A DNA stretch of 64,000 bases from Algoriphagus taiwanensis (lineage in GTDB: Bacteria; Bacteroidota; Bacteroidia; Cytophagales; Cyclobacteriaceae). A program made the translations under genes and the position numbers. Positions 52,533-61,809 of the stretch are shown here, in pieces (the stretch's first letter is position 1; every line of letters starts with the position of its first letter). Location: positions 72,540 through 136,539 of the forward strand of contig NZ_BTPE01000014.1 of the NCBI RefSeq assembly GCF_036245645.1, in the 5' to 3' direction. Under the pieces are notes generated by a model that was not told the origin of the DNA, did no database searches, and was given only the letters and a program-made list of their open reading frames with translations.

Positions 52533-53752
52533 GAATCATCTATATCCACCAGTATTTTCGCACCCCGGAAGAAGGCGGGGCCGTACGATCCTACCACCTT
52601 GCCAAAGGCTTGGTGGATGCGGGTTTTGAGATGGAGATGATCACTGCTCATGATTTACCCCACTACGATCAGCGCTGGATTGACGGGATCAAAGTCCATT
52701 ATTTGTCCGCTCCCTATGATCAGAAGTTTGGTTTTGCCAAACGGACGCTTGCCTTTTTCAGCTTCGTTTGGAAAGCAAAGAAACTCCTTCAAAAGCTTTC
52801 CCGGCCCGATTTGCTTTATATCACTTCTACTCCTCTGACTACCGGACTGATTGGTCTTTGGGCCAAAAGGAAACTGGCTCTTCCCTACCTCTTTGAGGTC
52901 AGGGACCTTTGGCCGGAAGCTCCGATTCAGGTGGGCGCTATCAGAAATTATTTTCTGAAAAAAGCCCTTTATCGGCTGGAAAAAAGAATCTACGATCAAT
53001 CCATGGGTCTGGTAGCCTTATCTCCGGGTATAGCCGCACACCTGAAAAATATCAGTCCCGCAAAATCAGAGGCCTTAATTCCGAATTTTTCATCATTGCA
53101 AACCTTTTTCCCTCAGCAAAAAGACCTTCAAGCTCTAGACTCATTCGGTCTTTCAGATAGCCTCACCATCAGCTATACCGGGGCTTTGGGTCAGGTCAAT
53201 GCGGTGGAGGAGCTACTTCAACTCGCCGAGATGGCAAAAATTGAAGGAAAAAACTGGAATTTTCTCATCATGGGTAAAGGAAGTCATGAGGAAATTCTGA
53301 AAAAGAAAGCACAGGAAATGGGATTGGATCAGGTACGCTTCATTCCTTTTGGGCCCAAGGAAAAAGTCAATCAGATCCTTTCTGTCACGGATTTGGCGTG
53401 GATCTCTTTTGCCCACCTGCCCGTGTTGAAAACCAACAGCCCAAACAAGTTTTTTGATGCCCTCGCAGCAGGAAAGCCGATTTTAGTCAATCACAAAGGC
53501 TGGGTCTATGATTTGGTCAAAACACACCAAATCGGGATTTCCTGCCTTCCGGGAAAAATGGAAAAAGCTTTCGCCAAACTGGAGAATCTGGAGCAGAACA
53601 AGGAGGAATTGAAATCCATGGGAATCCGCAGCCGAAAGTTGGCCGAAACCTATTTTTCCAAAGAATTGGCGGTATCCAGACTTATCGAGGTAATCCGCCC
53701 CAAGAAAGCCAATCTTACTCAGGGCGACGAGGTCGATATTCGGACTGCCTGA
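52529..53752 (+). CDS. GT4 family glycosyltransferase
   Basis: The ATG at 52529 overlaps the asnB stop (ATGA) and gives MRIIYIHQYF, the normal family start; the ATG at 52508 lies inside asnB. 407 residues, GT-B fold. Features: EEGGAVRSYHLAKGL (acceptor loop), LFEVRDLWPEAPIQVG, GLVALSPGI and the donor-binding KTNSPNKFFDALAAGKPI near residue 310. It resembles WbuB-type transferases of O-antigen synthesis. The 3' end overlaps gldB by 38 bases in convergent orientation. Confidence 0.92.
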   Translation: MRIIYIHQYFRTPEEGGAVRSYHLAKGLVDAGFEMEMITAHDLPHYDQRWIDGIKVHYLSAPYDQKFGFAKRTLAFFSFVWKAKKLLQKLSRPDLLYITSTPLTTGLIGLWAKRKLALPYLFEVRDLWPEAPIQVGAIRNYFLKKALYRLEKRIYDQSMGLVALSPGIAAHLKNISPAKSEALIPNFSSLQTFFPQQKDLQALDSFGLSDSLTISYTGALGQVNAVEELLQLAEMAKIEGKNWNFLIMGKGSHEEILKKKAQEMGLDQVRFIPFGPKEKVNQILSVTDLAWISFAHLPVLKTNSPNKFFDALAAGKPILVNHKGWVYDLVKTHQIGISCLPGKMEKAFAKLENLEQNKEELKSMGIRSRKLAETYFSKELAVSRLIEVIRPKKANLTQGDEVDIRTA

Positions 53753-54719
53753 ATATTTTCTCCGCGTCGGGTTCACCCATAAGGACGGCTAAGTCTACCT
53801 GCTGATTCATGCGGTAGTCATCCACGACATTCCAGCCCATCCATCTCCCCAACCTGCCCGGAGCTTTGGTGCTGATCGCGTCAGTGAATGGAGCTTCTCC
53901 TATGTACTTGCGGATTTCGAATGGATTGGTCTCATACAAGAGTTCATTTTCTACAAAATGAGACCAGATATACTCCTCATTGGCCCAGCATTCTTCGATC
54001 TCCTCGGGAGTGTAACCAATGATAAACTGATCGGAGGTACAGGGAAGGATGGACTTGACAAAGTGGTAAGACTTCCCGTAATAAATCATCTCCGAAAGCA
54101 GGGTCTTATCCTGAGGATTGGTCTGATTGTATCGGGAGGAAATGGCCAAAACAACCATAGGAACCAGGTATTCTCTTTGGTACCGCTCTGCGATGTAAAT
54201 GGGCAAATCCGGCTGAAAGCTGTGATCTGAAGGAAGAAAATAATCCAAGCCTATCACCAACATATCCTCTGAAACCAAAAGGTCAGAACCAAAGCCCGAC
54301 ACGAAAGTATAGACCTTTGGAGCTTTGAAATCCGGAAAGTAAAATCGGATGTATCGAAAGGCATTTTCCAAATCGGTCTCCAACCACGAAAGGTCTTCAA
54401 ACTCCACTTTGACCGAATCATAAAGTGATCTGAGCCCTGGGTCTCCGTGAACCTGAACCAGATTGGAAATCAAGGAATCCTGAGACAAATAGAGGTCTTG
54501 CTCCAAAAACTGATCTGCAAACTCAGGATACTTTTCTAGCAAATAGGCAAAATCCAAGGGTGTCTTAGCCTGAAAAAACTCATCCTCCAGCCGCGTTATT
54601 TCCAATTCCAATGGTTCACCAAGCAGTTCTGCGTCAAGGGTGCATTCCTCGGTTTTCTTTTGACAGGAACCCATCCAAACCATCAAAAAAGCAATTAAGC
54701 CAAGTCGGATTCTATTCAT
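53715..54719 (-). CDS. gldB: Gliding motility lipoprotein GldB
   Basis: The ATG at 54719 gives a lipoprotein signal MNRIRLGLIAFLMVWMGSC (Cys19); the ATG at 54764 would hide the signal. 334 residues with GldB features: VSGFGSDLLVSEDMLVIGLD, IGYTPEEIEECWANE and APGRLGRWMGW near the C-terminus. GldB is an outer-membrane lipoprotein required for gliding and type IX secretion-linked motility in Flavobacterium. It sits alone inside the polysaccharide locus on the opposite strand. Confidence 0.92.
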   Translation of the reverse strand: MNRIRLGLIAFLMVWMGSCQKKTEECTLDAELLGEPLELEITRLEDEFFQAKTPLDFAYLLEKYPEFADQFLEQDLYLSQDSLISNLVQVHGDPGLRSLYDSVKVEFEDLSWLETDLENAFRYIRFYFPDFKAPKVYTFVSGFGSDLLVSEDMLVIGLDYFLPSDHSFQPDLPIYIAERYQREYLVPMVVLAISSRYNQTNPQDKTLLSEMIYYGKSYHFVKSILPCTSDQFIIGYTPEEIEECWANEEYIWSHFVENELLYETNPFEIRKYIGEAPFTDAISTKAPGRLGRWMGWNVVDDYRMNQQVDLAVLMGEPDAEKIFRQSEYRPRRPE

Positions 54720-54832
54720 GAAGAAGATTTTTTTGACAAAGTAAGCAAAGCCTGACGAAACCAACGAAGATTCTCCCGGCAGGTTAAGCGTCTTTCGTTT
54801 TAACCTCCCGGCAATTCGGTGTATTTTTCAGC

Positions 54833-55837
54833 GTGAAAAACCGATGGATTACCGCGAAGGCCTTTTTTTCTTTTTTGAGCTTTTCCAAAGTTGCCAATTT
54901 CTTGCAACTCTACTTTTCCTTTCATCTCAGCCGATGGCTTGGCAAACCCATTCTTTGGGGTCAGCCGACCACTTTAAGCATTGAGCCGACCACCAGCTGC
55001 AATCTCCGCTGTCCAGAATGTCCCTCTGGCTTGCGCTCATTTACCCGGCCTACGGGGATGCTGCAGGATAGGCTTTTTGAGCGGATCATCTCACAGACCA
55101 AAAGCAGGCTAACCTGGCTCCATTTGTACTTTCAGGGGGAACCTTTTCTCAATCCCCGATTTTTGGAAATGGTGTCTTATGCGGATTCTGCAGGGATTTT
55201 CACCTCCACTTCTACCAACGCCCATTACCTCAGTGAAAGTACTGTGCCAAAGATTCTTTCTTCAGGACTTCGACAGCTTATCGTATCGATGGACGGCATC
55301 ACACAGGAGATCTATGAAAAGTACCGGATCGGAGGAAATCTGGAAAAAGTAGAAAAAGGGCTGAAACTCTTGCTGGAGGAAAGAACCACACAGGGAAAAA
55401 TGTTTCCAAGAGTTATTCTTCAGTTTTTGGTCACCGGGCAAAACGAACATCAAATCCCTCGGCTGAAAACTTGGTCCAAGGAAATCGGAGTCGATGAACT
55501 TCAACTGAAAACCGCCCAAATCTATGATTTTGAAGAGGGCTCGGAGTTGATTCCATCCGACTTAGGGTATTCCCGGTACATTCCTGATGGAAAAGGGAAA
55601 TGGAAGCTGAAGAAAAAGATCGAAAACAAGTGTTGGCGAATGTGGCAAGGTGCTGTGATCACCTGGGATGGAAAGGTGGTACCCTGCTGCTTTGACAAAG
55701 ATGACCAGCATGTGATGGGAAGTCTTCAGACCCAATCCATGGAAGAAATCTGGGCTTCTCCGGCTTATTTTTCCTTTAGAACCCAGCTACTCCAAGACCG
55801 AACTCAGATAGAAATCTGCAGAAATTGTACCGAGTAA
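54833..55837 (+). CDS. Radical SAM/SPASM protein in the polysaccharide locus
   Basis: 334 residues with a GTG start. The radical SAM cluster motif is C56-x3-C60-x2-C63 (TTSCNLRCPECP), and a C-terminal SPASM region has CWRMWQGAVITWDGKVVPCC, then EICRNCTE with auxiliary-cluster cysteines. The N-terminal 45 residues are hydrophobic and basic and may associate with the membrane. Such enzymes in sugar loci are poorly known; it could modify a sugar, lipid or peptide. No short precursor-peptide gene is seen beside it. Confidence 0.88.
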   Translation: MKNRWITAKAFFSFLSFSKVANFLQLYFSFHLSRWLGKPILWGQPTTLSIEPTTSCNLRCPECPSGLRSFTRPTGMLQDRLFERIISQTKSRLTWLHLYFQGEPFLNPRFLEMVSYADSAGIFTSTSTNAHYLSESTVPKILSSGLRQLIVSMDGITQEIYEKYRIGGNLEKVEKGLKLLLEERTTQGKMFPRVILQFLVTGQNEHQIPRLKTWSKEIGVDELQLKTAQIYDFEEGSELIPSDLGYSRYIPDGKGKWKLKKKIENKCWRMWQGAVITWDGKVVPCCFDKDDQHVMGSLQTQSMEEIWASPAYFSFRTQLLQDRTQIEICRNCTE

Positions 55838-55944
55838 GAGGAGAAGAGACGGGGGTTTTTAGCATCAAATTTGGTAGAATTAAGAAATTGATGGATTTTT
55901 AGTGGTTGATTTGCCCTTAATTCACCTGCAACAGTCTTTTGCCC

Positions 55945-58536
55945 ATGACTTTATTCAAAAGAATCTGGTACTTTTTCGCCTTGGTCTCCATTCCGGTTTT
56001 CCTTAGTCCCCAAGCTTTTTCCCAGCAGTCTATGGATATTTCCACCATTCAGGTGGACGAGCTGAGTGATGACCAAATCGAGGAACTGGTCCAAAGAGCC
56101 AATGCGGCGGGATTGAGCACGGTAGAGTTTTTGCAAATGGCTCAGATGCGGGGAATGCCCTCGGTAGAAGTAGAAAAACTGAAAAGGAGAATAGAAGCTT
56201 TGGACACATCTGGCTCAGCTGCCCGGATGGGTTCGGTTTCCAAAAGAGAACCCCGTCAGCAAGTGGACTTGAACGAGATTACTCAGGGAATCGCCCAATA
56301 TCAAGAAATTCCAGAGAGCCTTGATGGAGAGACTATCTTCGGATCCTCAATTTTCTACCAAAAAAACAGAAGACTCAGTTTCGAGCCCAGCTTGAATCAA
56401 GCCACCCCAAAAAGTTATGTTTTAGGCCCTGGAGACTTGGTCTATGTGGATATCTACGGACAATCCGAAAAATATTACGAGGCAACGGTAAATCCTGAGG
56501 GCTTTATTTTGCTTGATAACATCGGCCCTGTATCTGTCTCGGGAAAAAGCCTGGAAGAAGCCACCGCTTTGATCAAAAACCGGGTGAGCAGATTCTATCC
56601 CGGACTCAATGGAAGCAACCCAAACACCTTTCTTCAAGTCACCTTGGGCAATGTCCGCACGATCAAAGTGCACATTCTGAATGAGGTGAGACTTCCCGGC
56701 ACTTTTACCCTCAGTGCGTTTTCCACGGTTTTCAATGCCCTCTATGCGGCCGGCGGACCCAATGCAAACGGAACTCTCCGAGCCATTGAGCTCATCCGCA
56801 ACAACAAAAAAGTAGCTGAAATCGACGTGTACGAGCTTCTGACCAAGGGAACTGCAAACTTGGATATCCAGCTGCAGGATCAGGATGTGATTTTGGTCAA
56901 GCCTTACCTTTCTAGAGTCAAGATATCAGGCGAAGTGAAGCGTCCGATGATTTTTGAGGTAAAGCCGGGAGATAATCTGGAAGACTTGCTAGGGTACGCC
57001 GGAGGATTTACCGACTTGGCTTTCCGAGATCGAATAGCAATTTCCAGAATTACCGGAAATCAGCGTTCTGTATCTGACGTCTATCAGAATCAATTTGGCC
57101 TGTTTCTTCTCCAAGGAGGAGATGAAATCTCAGTAGGACGGATACTGGATAGGTACTCCAACCGAGTACAGATCAAAGGAGCAGTATTCCGACAAGGAAC
57201 CTTTGCCCTCTCGGATGGACTCACACTTACTCAGCTCATCAAAAATGCAGAAGGCCTCAAAGGGGATGCTTATACCCAAAGGGCGAGTATTTTAAGGACA
57301 CGTGAAAATCTAAGTTCGGAAATCATTGAAGTCAACTTAAAGGCAATTCTCGAAGGCACTCAACCTGACATCACTTTACAGCGAGAAGATGTGGTTCGGA
57401 TTTCGTCCATTTATGATATTCAAAATGAGCGCTATGTTCAGATTTTGGGTGAGGTCAAAAGACCGGGTACTTATCCCTATGCAGAAGGAATGACTCCGGA
57501 AGAATTGATTCTTTTAGCAGGAGGACTTCAGGAATCTGCGAACACTCAGGATATTGAGATTGCCAGAAGGCTGGAAGATGCAGATTTGGGCACACTAGCA
57601 GATATCATTCCCACTTCAGTAAACCCTGATTTGTCTTTCCGCTCAGATGCTCCCCTGCTTCAGCCTTTTGATCAGGTGATTGTGAGAAAAAGGGCGAATT
57701 TCAATATGCAGAAACTGGTGGCGGTAGAAGGTCAGGTCAATTCTCCGGGGATTTTTGCCATCGAAACCAGCTTGGAAAGAGTCTCTGACCTGGTCAATAG
57801 AGCGGGAGGATTGAATCAGTTTGCTTACGCAAAAGGAGCAACTTTGATCCGAAGAACTGAATTTTTCAATACCGAATCGGAGCAAATCCGCCGACAAAGA
57901 AATCTCGAGGCACTTCGCCTTAAGCTTCTGGAAGACCCCAACAATTCGGAGGCGCAAGAGGAGCTGCTGCAGCGCTTATTTAGGGATTTACCCAAGGAAA
58001 AAGCCAATCCTGTAGACTCCCTGCTTTCCAATGCCAAAAAGGAATCTTTGGACCAAATTGCCTTTAGCACTCCCGGATTTGCTGTGAAGTTGAAGGAATC
58101 CGAAGCTGTTGCAATCAATCTGGAAAAAATCCTTCAAAGCCCGGGTTCAGCGGAGGATCTTCTGCTGGAAGAAGGAGATATTTTAGCTGTTCCCAAGCTT
58201 TTGCAGACAGTCCGAATGAGAGGTGATGTGGTCTATCCGACTACGCTGAGACACGAAACCGGCAGAGGTCTGAAATACTACATCAATGGAGCAGGTGGGT
58301 TTGAACGCAGAGCCAACCGAAAGCAAACTTACGTGGTCTATGCCAACGGGGCAGTAAAGCGAACCAAGGGCTTCTTGGGAATCAGAAATTACCCGACAGT
58401 GGAGCCAGGGGCAGAAGTGATCGTTCCTACCAAAGGACCGAGAGTTCCTCTTCGATTGGGAGACATTGTAGGAATCACCACAGGCTTAGCCACCTTGGCT
58501 TTGGTCCTTTCACAAATTGACTGGAACCAGCCATGA
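55945..58536 (+). CDS. Polysaccharide export protein, Wza-like with multiple SLBB domains
   Basis: The ATG at 55945 (MTLFKRIW) is chosen over the TTG at 55939. 863 residues: a cleavable signal peptide (about 1-27, no lipobox), a helical stretch, a poly-export domain (about 150-240, YVLGPGDLVYVDIYGQSEKYY) and then repeated SLBB beta-grasp domains (about 245-800). A C-terminal helix (GITTGLATLALVLSQI) may cross the outer membrane. It forms the export channel for the polysaccharide. It is larger than E. coli Wza (about 380 residues) because of extra SLBB repeats. The stop overlaps the next start by four bases. Confidence 0.92.
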   Translation: MTLFKRIWYFFALVSIPVFLSPQAFSQQSMDISTIQVDELSDDQIEELVQRANAAGLSTVEFLQMAQMRGMPSVEVEKLKRRIEALDTSGSAARMGSVSKREPRQQVDLNEITQGIAQYQEIPESLDGETIFGSSIFYQKNRRLSFEPSLNQATPKSYVLGPGDLVYVDIYGQSEKYYEATVNPEGFILLDNIGPVSVSGKSLEEATALIKNRVSRFYPGLNGSNPNTFLQVTLGNVRTIKVHILNEVRLPGTFTLSAFSTVFNALYAAGGPNANGTLRAIELIRNNKKVAEIDVYELLTKGTANLDIQLQDQDVILVKPYLSRVKISGEVKRPMIFEVKPGDNLEDLLGYAGGFTDLAFRDRIAISRITGNQRSVSDVYQNQFGLFLLQGGDEISVGRILDRYSNRVQIKGAVFRQGTFALSDGLTLTQLIKNAEGLKGDAYTQRASILRTRENLSSEIIEVNLKAILEGTQPDITLQREDVVRISSIYDIQNERYVQILGEVKRPGTYPYAEGMTPEELILLAGGLQESANTQDIEIARRLEDADLGTLADIIPTSVNPDLSFRSDAPLLQPFDQVIVRKRANFNMQKLVAVEGQVNSPGIFAIETSLERVSDLVNRAGGLNQFAYAKGATLIRRTEFFNTESEQIRRQRNLEALRLKLLEDPNNSEAQEELLQRLFRDLPKEKANPVDSLLSNAKKESLDQIAFSTPGFAVKLKESEAVAINLEKILQSPGSAEDLLLEEGDILAVPKLLQTVRMRGDVVYPTTLRHETGRGLKYYINGAGGFERRANRKQTYVVYANGAVKRTKGFLGIRNYPTVEPGAEVIVPTKGPRVPLRLGDIVGITTGLATLALVLSQIDWNQP

Positions 58537-59600
58537 CAGAGAACAAGCACTTTTCCGATAGCCAATTTACCCTTCGTGAGGTTGTCCAAAACCTTCGTGA
58601 TTGGTTCATCTTTTTCTTATCCCAATGGAAAACACTTATCCTAGCGGGGATAGTAGGTTTGGCTTTGGGTGCTTTGGTTTCCATTTTCAAAAAACCCGTT
58701 TTTCATGCTGAGACTTCCTTTGTTTTGGAAGAAGGAGACGCCGGTGGAATCAGTCAGATGTCCGGACTGGCTTCCTTGGTTGGGGTGAATTTGGGTTCTT
58801 TGGGCAGCACCAGTGGGCTTTTCCAAGGAGACAACATCATGGAACTGTACAGGTCTGACCGCATGCTCGGCGAGACTTTGCTTAGTCCTTTTGATGAAGA
58901 AAAATTACTGATTGATCGATTTGTGGAGTTTGAGGAGCTGGATAAAAAATGGGCTTCCAAAGTCGATATTCCTTCCATGGACTTTTCGATTTCCAGAGAG
59001 CAGTTTTCTGTAGCCCAGGACTCGGTGGTCAAAGAAGTAGCCAAACTAATTCGGGAAAGGCAGCTTTCGGTTACCAAGCCTGACCGAAAACTGAGCATCA
59101 TCCAGGTCAGTATTTCTTCCAAAGATGAGGCTTATGCCAAGGTTTTCAACGAAACTCTGGTGAGTAAGGTGAACACCTTTTACTTCGAGACCAAAACCAA
59201 AAAAACAGGGGAAAACCTGGCCATTCTCCAATCTCAGGCCGATTCGGTACGTGCTATTTTGGATGAAAGTATCGGTGCTTATGCCTCAGCTCAGGATCGC
59301 GTACCCAATGCCAACCCCTTGCTCACGAGCGCAACGGTAGAAAGTCGCAAGCGACAGATCGATGTGCAGGCAACAGGAGCGGTCTATCAGGAAATCGTCA
59401 AAAACCTGGAAATCGCCAAGGTAAATCACCGCAACAATTCCCCTTTGATCCAGATCATCGACTCTCCGAGATTTCCTCTCAAGCGAACTGAAATCCGATT
59501 GGTCAAAGGAATGGTCTTGGGAGCCATTATTACTGGATTACTCGTTCTTTTTGGACTCTACTTCCGCAGACTGTATCAAAAACATGTGCAGGAAAGCTAA
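58533..59600 (+). CDS. Wzz-type chain-length determinant protein
   Basis: 355 residues with an N-terminal membrane helix (about 34-55, WKTLILAGIVGLALGALVSIF), a periplasmic coiled-coil domain (about 60-320) and a C-terminal helix (about 325-345, GMVLGAIITGLLVLFGLYF). Wzz domain signs are HAETSFVLEEGDA and the GLFQGDNIMELYRSDRML region. No BY-kinase domain follows the last helix, so this is a kinase-less co-polymerase. It works with the Wza-like exporter and the polymerase at 61800. Confidence 0.9.
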   Translation: MTENKHFSDSQFTLREVVQNLRDWFIFFLSQWKTLILAGIVGLALGALVSIFKKPVFHAETSFVLEEGDAGGISQMSGLASLVGVNLGSLGSTSGLFQGDNIMELYRSDRMLGETLLSPFDEEKLLIDRFVEFEELDKKWASKVDIPSMDFSISREQFSVAQDSVVKEVAKLIRERQLSVTKPDRKLSIIQVSISSKDEAYAKVFNETLVSKVNTFYFETKTKKTGENLAILQSQADSVRAILDESIGAYASAQDRVPNANPLLTSATVESRKRQIDVQATGAVYQEIVKNLEIAKVNHRNNSPLIQIIDSPRFPLKRTEIRLVKGMVLGAIITGLLVLFGLYFRRLYQKHVQES

Positions 59601-59612
59601 ACCCCAGCTGCC

Positions 59613-60902
59613 ATGTTTGAAAAACTCACCTTACTTCCGCTCAGCAATTTTATCCGAAACAAGTCGATCCAGAACTTCTTGTTTCTGGCGATCATTCAGT
59701 CCTCCAACGTACTGATTTCCATCATCACCATGCCCTTATTGATTCAAAGCATTGGGGTGGATCAGTTTGGCTTGGTCAATCTGGCTCTATCAGTGATCAT
59801 TTTGCTGAATATTCTGGTCGGCTTTGGGTATAACCTCAGTGCCCCAAGGGAAGTCGCCATCAATCAGGAAGACAAAGAATCCCTATCCCATTTGGTTTCC
59901 AATGTTTTCTCGGGGAAGATTATTCTGGCCTTGGTAGCTACAGTGGTCATTCTCATCGGGGCTTTTGGATTCAACCTCTTTCAGGAATATCGATTGATTT
60001 TGGTTTTCTCATCCTTATTGCTTTTCTCTGAAGCCACTCTGCCGCTTTGGTTTTTTCAGGGTATGGAAAAAATGAAGCTGGTCTCCATTGCCAATATTTT
60101 CTCCAAACTGCTCTTTTTGATGGGCATTGTGCTCTTCATTCACAGCCCTGAGCAAAGCCAATGGGTCAACTTTATGTTGGGTTTTTTTGGGCTTACTATC
60201 AACCTGATGCTCCTTTTTTATATCCATGCATTCATGGGTATCAAGTTTTATCGACCTGAGTTTTCAGCCATTTACCGAAGCTTAAAGGAAAATATCCTTC
60301 TTTTCTTCTCCAATTTGGCCAGTCATATCTCCATCAATGGAGGCCTGATTATTCTGAGTTTTTTTTCCGCTGCAGAGACCCTTGGGATGTATAGTTTGGC
60401 TGAGCGGGTGGTGATGGTCTTGCGGCTTTTTCCGGCTTTGATCATTCAGGCGATTTTCCCCAATGCTTCTAAATTGCATCAGGAAGATCCGGTTCGCTTT
60501 TTCCGCTTTCTCAAAAATGTCTACATGAGAGTTCTGCTGGCAGGAATGCTGATCTCTGCCGGGGCACATTTTACAGCCCCCTGGATTATCCGGGTGCTAT
60601 CCCGATCAGACTTAGAAGAGTCAGTGATCTATCTGAAAATCTTGGCGGCTGTCCCATTTTTGGCCTGTTTGAATGTGGGAAATGTGACTTTGCTCTTGGT
60701 GGCTGATCTGAAGGAATTGCTCTTCAAGGCCAGTTGGATGATGTGCGTCTACATGATTGTGGTCTCAGCGATTTTAACCAGCTATTTGGGAGGCCTTGGG
60801 CTTTGTGTAGGAATTATTTCCACTGAGATTGTGGTGTTTTTGATTTGTCTCACCTTGCTCTATCGGCACAAAAAAGACCTGATCCGTGGCTTTTACACCT
60901 GA
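59613..60902 (+). CDS. Oligosaccharide flippase (Wzx type)
   Basis: 429 residues with about 12 membrane helices, MATE-like polysaccharide biosynthesis (RfbX) family. Family signs are SIGVDQFGLVNLALSVI (VGxxxYGLV-like motif), GYNLSAPREVAINQED and PLWFFQGMEKMK. It flips undecaprenyl-linked repeat units across the inner membrane. Its end overlaps the GT2 gene by 17 bases. Confidence 0.93.
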   Translation: MFEKLTLLPLSNFIRNKSIQNFLFLAIIQSSNVLISIITMPLLIQSIGVDQFGLVNLALSVIILLNILVGFGYNLSAPREVAINQEDKESLSHLVSNVFSGKIILALVATVVILIGAFGFNLFQEYRLILVFSSLLLFSEATLPLWFFQGMEKMKLVSIANIFSKLLFLMGIVLFIHSPEQSQWVNFMLGFFGLTINLMLLFYIHAFMGIKFYRPEFSAIYRSLKENILLFFSNLASHISINGGLIILSFFSAAETLGMYSLAERVVMVLRLFPALIIQAIFPNASKLHQEDPVRFFRFLKNVYMRVLLAGMLISAGAHFTAPWIIRVLSRSDLEESVIYLKILAAVPFLACLNVGNVTLLLVADLKELLFKASWMMCVYMIVVSAILTSYLGGLGLCVGIISTEIVVFLICLTLLYRHKKDLIRGFYT

Positions 60903-61809
60903 TTCATCGGTTGCGATCATTTTGGTCAATTGGAATGGGCTGGAATTTACCCGGGCCTGTCTGAGCTCTTTGGAAAAAGTAGACTATCCCGATTTTCAGA
61001 TCATTTTGGTGGATAATGATTCCAAAAAACCAGAAGGGCAGGTATTGAAAAAGGAGTTTCCAAAGACTCTTCTTCTGGAAAATGAACAGAATCTGGGCTT
61101 TGCCGGAGGAAATAATGCGGGAATCCGAAAAGCTTTGGAAATGGGTTTTACCCATGTACTGCTGCTGAACAATGACACGATAGTAGAGCCTGATTTTTTG
61201 GGAAAAATGATGCTGAATCTTTCGAAAAACCCAAAACTGGGAATTGTTCAGCCGATTATTTGCTTTTTGGATGAACCGGAGAAAATCTGGTCGGCAGGAG
61301 GAAAGTGGGGCTCATTGCTAGGTCGAGCTAAGACCTTGGGCGATAGAAAAATCCTAAAAAAATATCTGCCTCATTCCAATACTTTAGACTGGGCTACAGG
61401 CTGCTGTATGCTATTATCTCGGGAGGCGATTCTTAAGGCGGGACTGCTCAATGAGCAGTATTTCGCTTATTTCGAGGATGTGGAATGGTCGCTGAGAATC
61501 GCAAATCAGGGATTTGAAATCGGATTGGTGCCCGATGCAAAAATCTATCATGAAGCCGGGGCCTCCTCCAAAAAATCCCACTCAGAAGGAACCTTAAGCG
61601 CAAGAGTTTTCTACTACCATGTGCGGAATCAGTTTTTCCTGCTTAGAAGTCAAAAAGCTCCTTTTGGATTTATTTATCATTTAGGAAGATTTGCGCTTTG
61701 GATGTTCTATTTCCTTCTTAGAGGCCGCTTTCAAAAACTCAAAGCTGTTATAAAAGGAATCAAAGACGGGCTGTCTACTCCACTTAAACCCGCTCCGACA
61801 TGGCCTTGA
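60886..61809 (+). CDS. GT2 family glycosyltransferase (rhamnosyltransferase-like)
   Basis: GTG start inside the flippase gene; 307 residues. GT-A fold: VAIILVNWNGLEFTRACL, the nucleotide-binding DNDS (VDNDSKKPEGQ), the metal-binding LLNNDTIVEPDFL, and the acceptor-side ATGCCMLLSREAI and EDVEWSLRIANQGF. The pattern matches WbbL-like rhamnosyltransferases. The C-terminal ~40 residues contain a membrane-associating basic helix. Its stop overlaps the polymerase start. Confidence 0.92.
   Translation: MAFTPDSSVAIILVNWNGLEFTRACLSSLEKVDYPDFQIILVDNDSKKPEGQVLKKEFPKTLLLENEQNLGFAGGNNAGIRKALEMGFTHVLLLNNDTIVEPDFLGKMMLNLSKNPKLGIVQPIICFLDEPEKIWSAGGKWGSLLGRAKTLGDRKILKKYLPHSNTLDWATGCCMLLSREAILKAGLLNEQYFAYFEDVEWSLRIANQGFEIGLVPDAKIYHEAGASSKKSHSEGTLSARVFYYHVRNQFFLLRSQKAPFGFIYHLGRFALWMFYFLLRGRFQKLKAVIKGIKDGLSTPLKPAPTWP

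Noticed and set aside
54833..55837. Anaerobic sulfatase-maturing enzyme for the sulfatase at 24672
   Set aside because: The cluster motif is CNLRCPEC rather than the CxYC form usual in anSME, the gene is 28 kb away, and it sits in a polysaccharide locus.
55838..55944. RiPP precursor peptide beside the radical SAM gene
   Set aside because: No start codon with a plausible short peptide is present in the gap.
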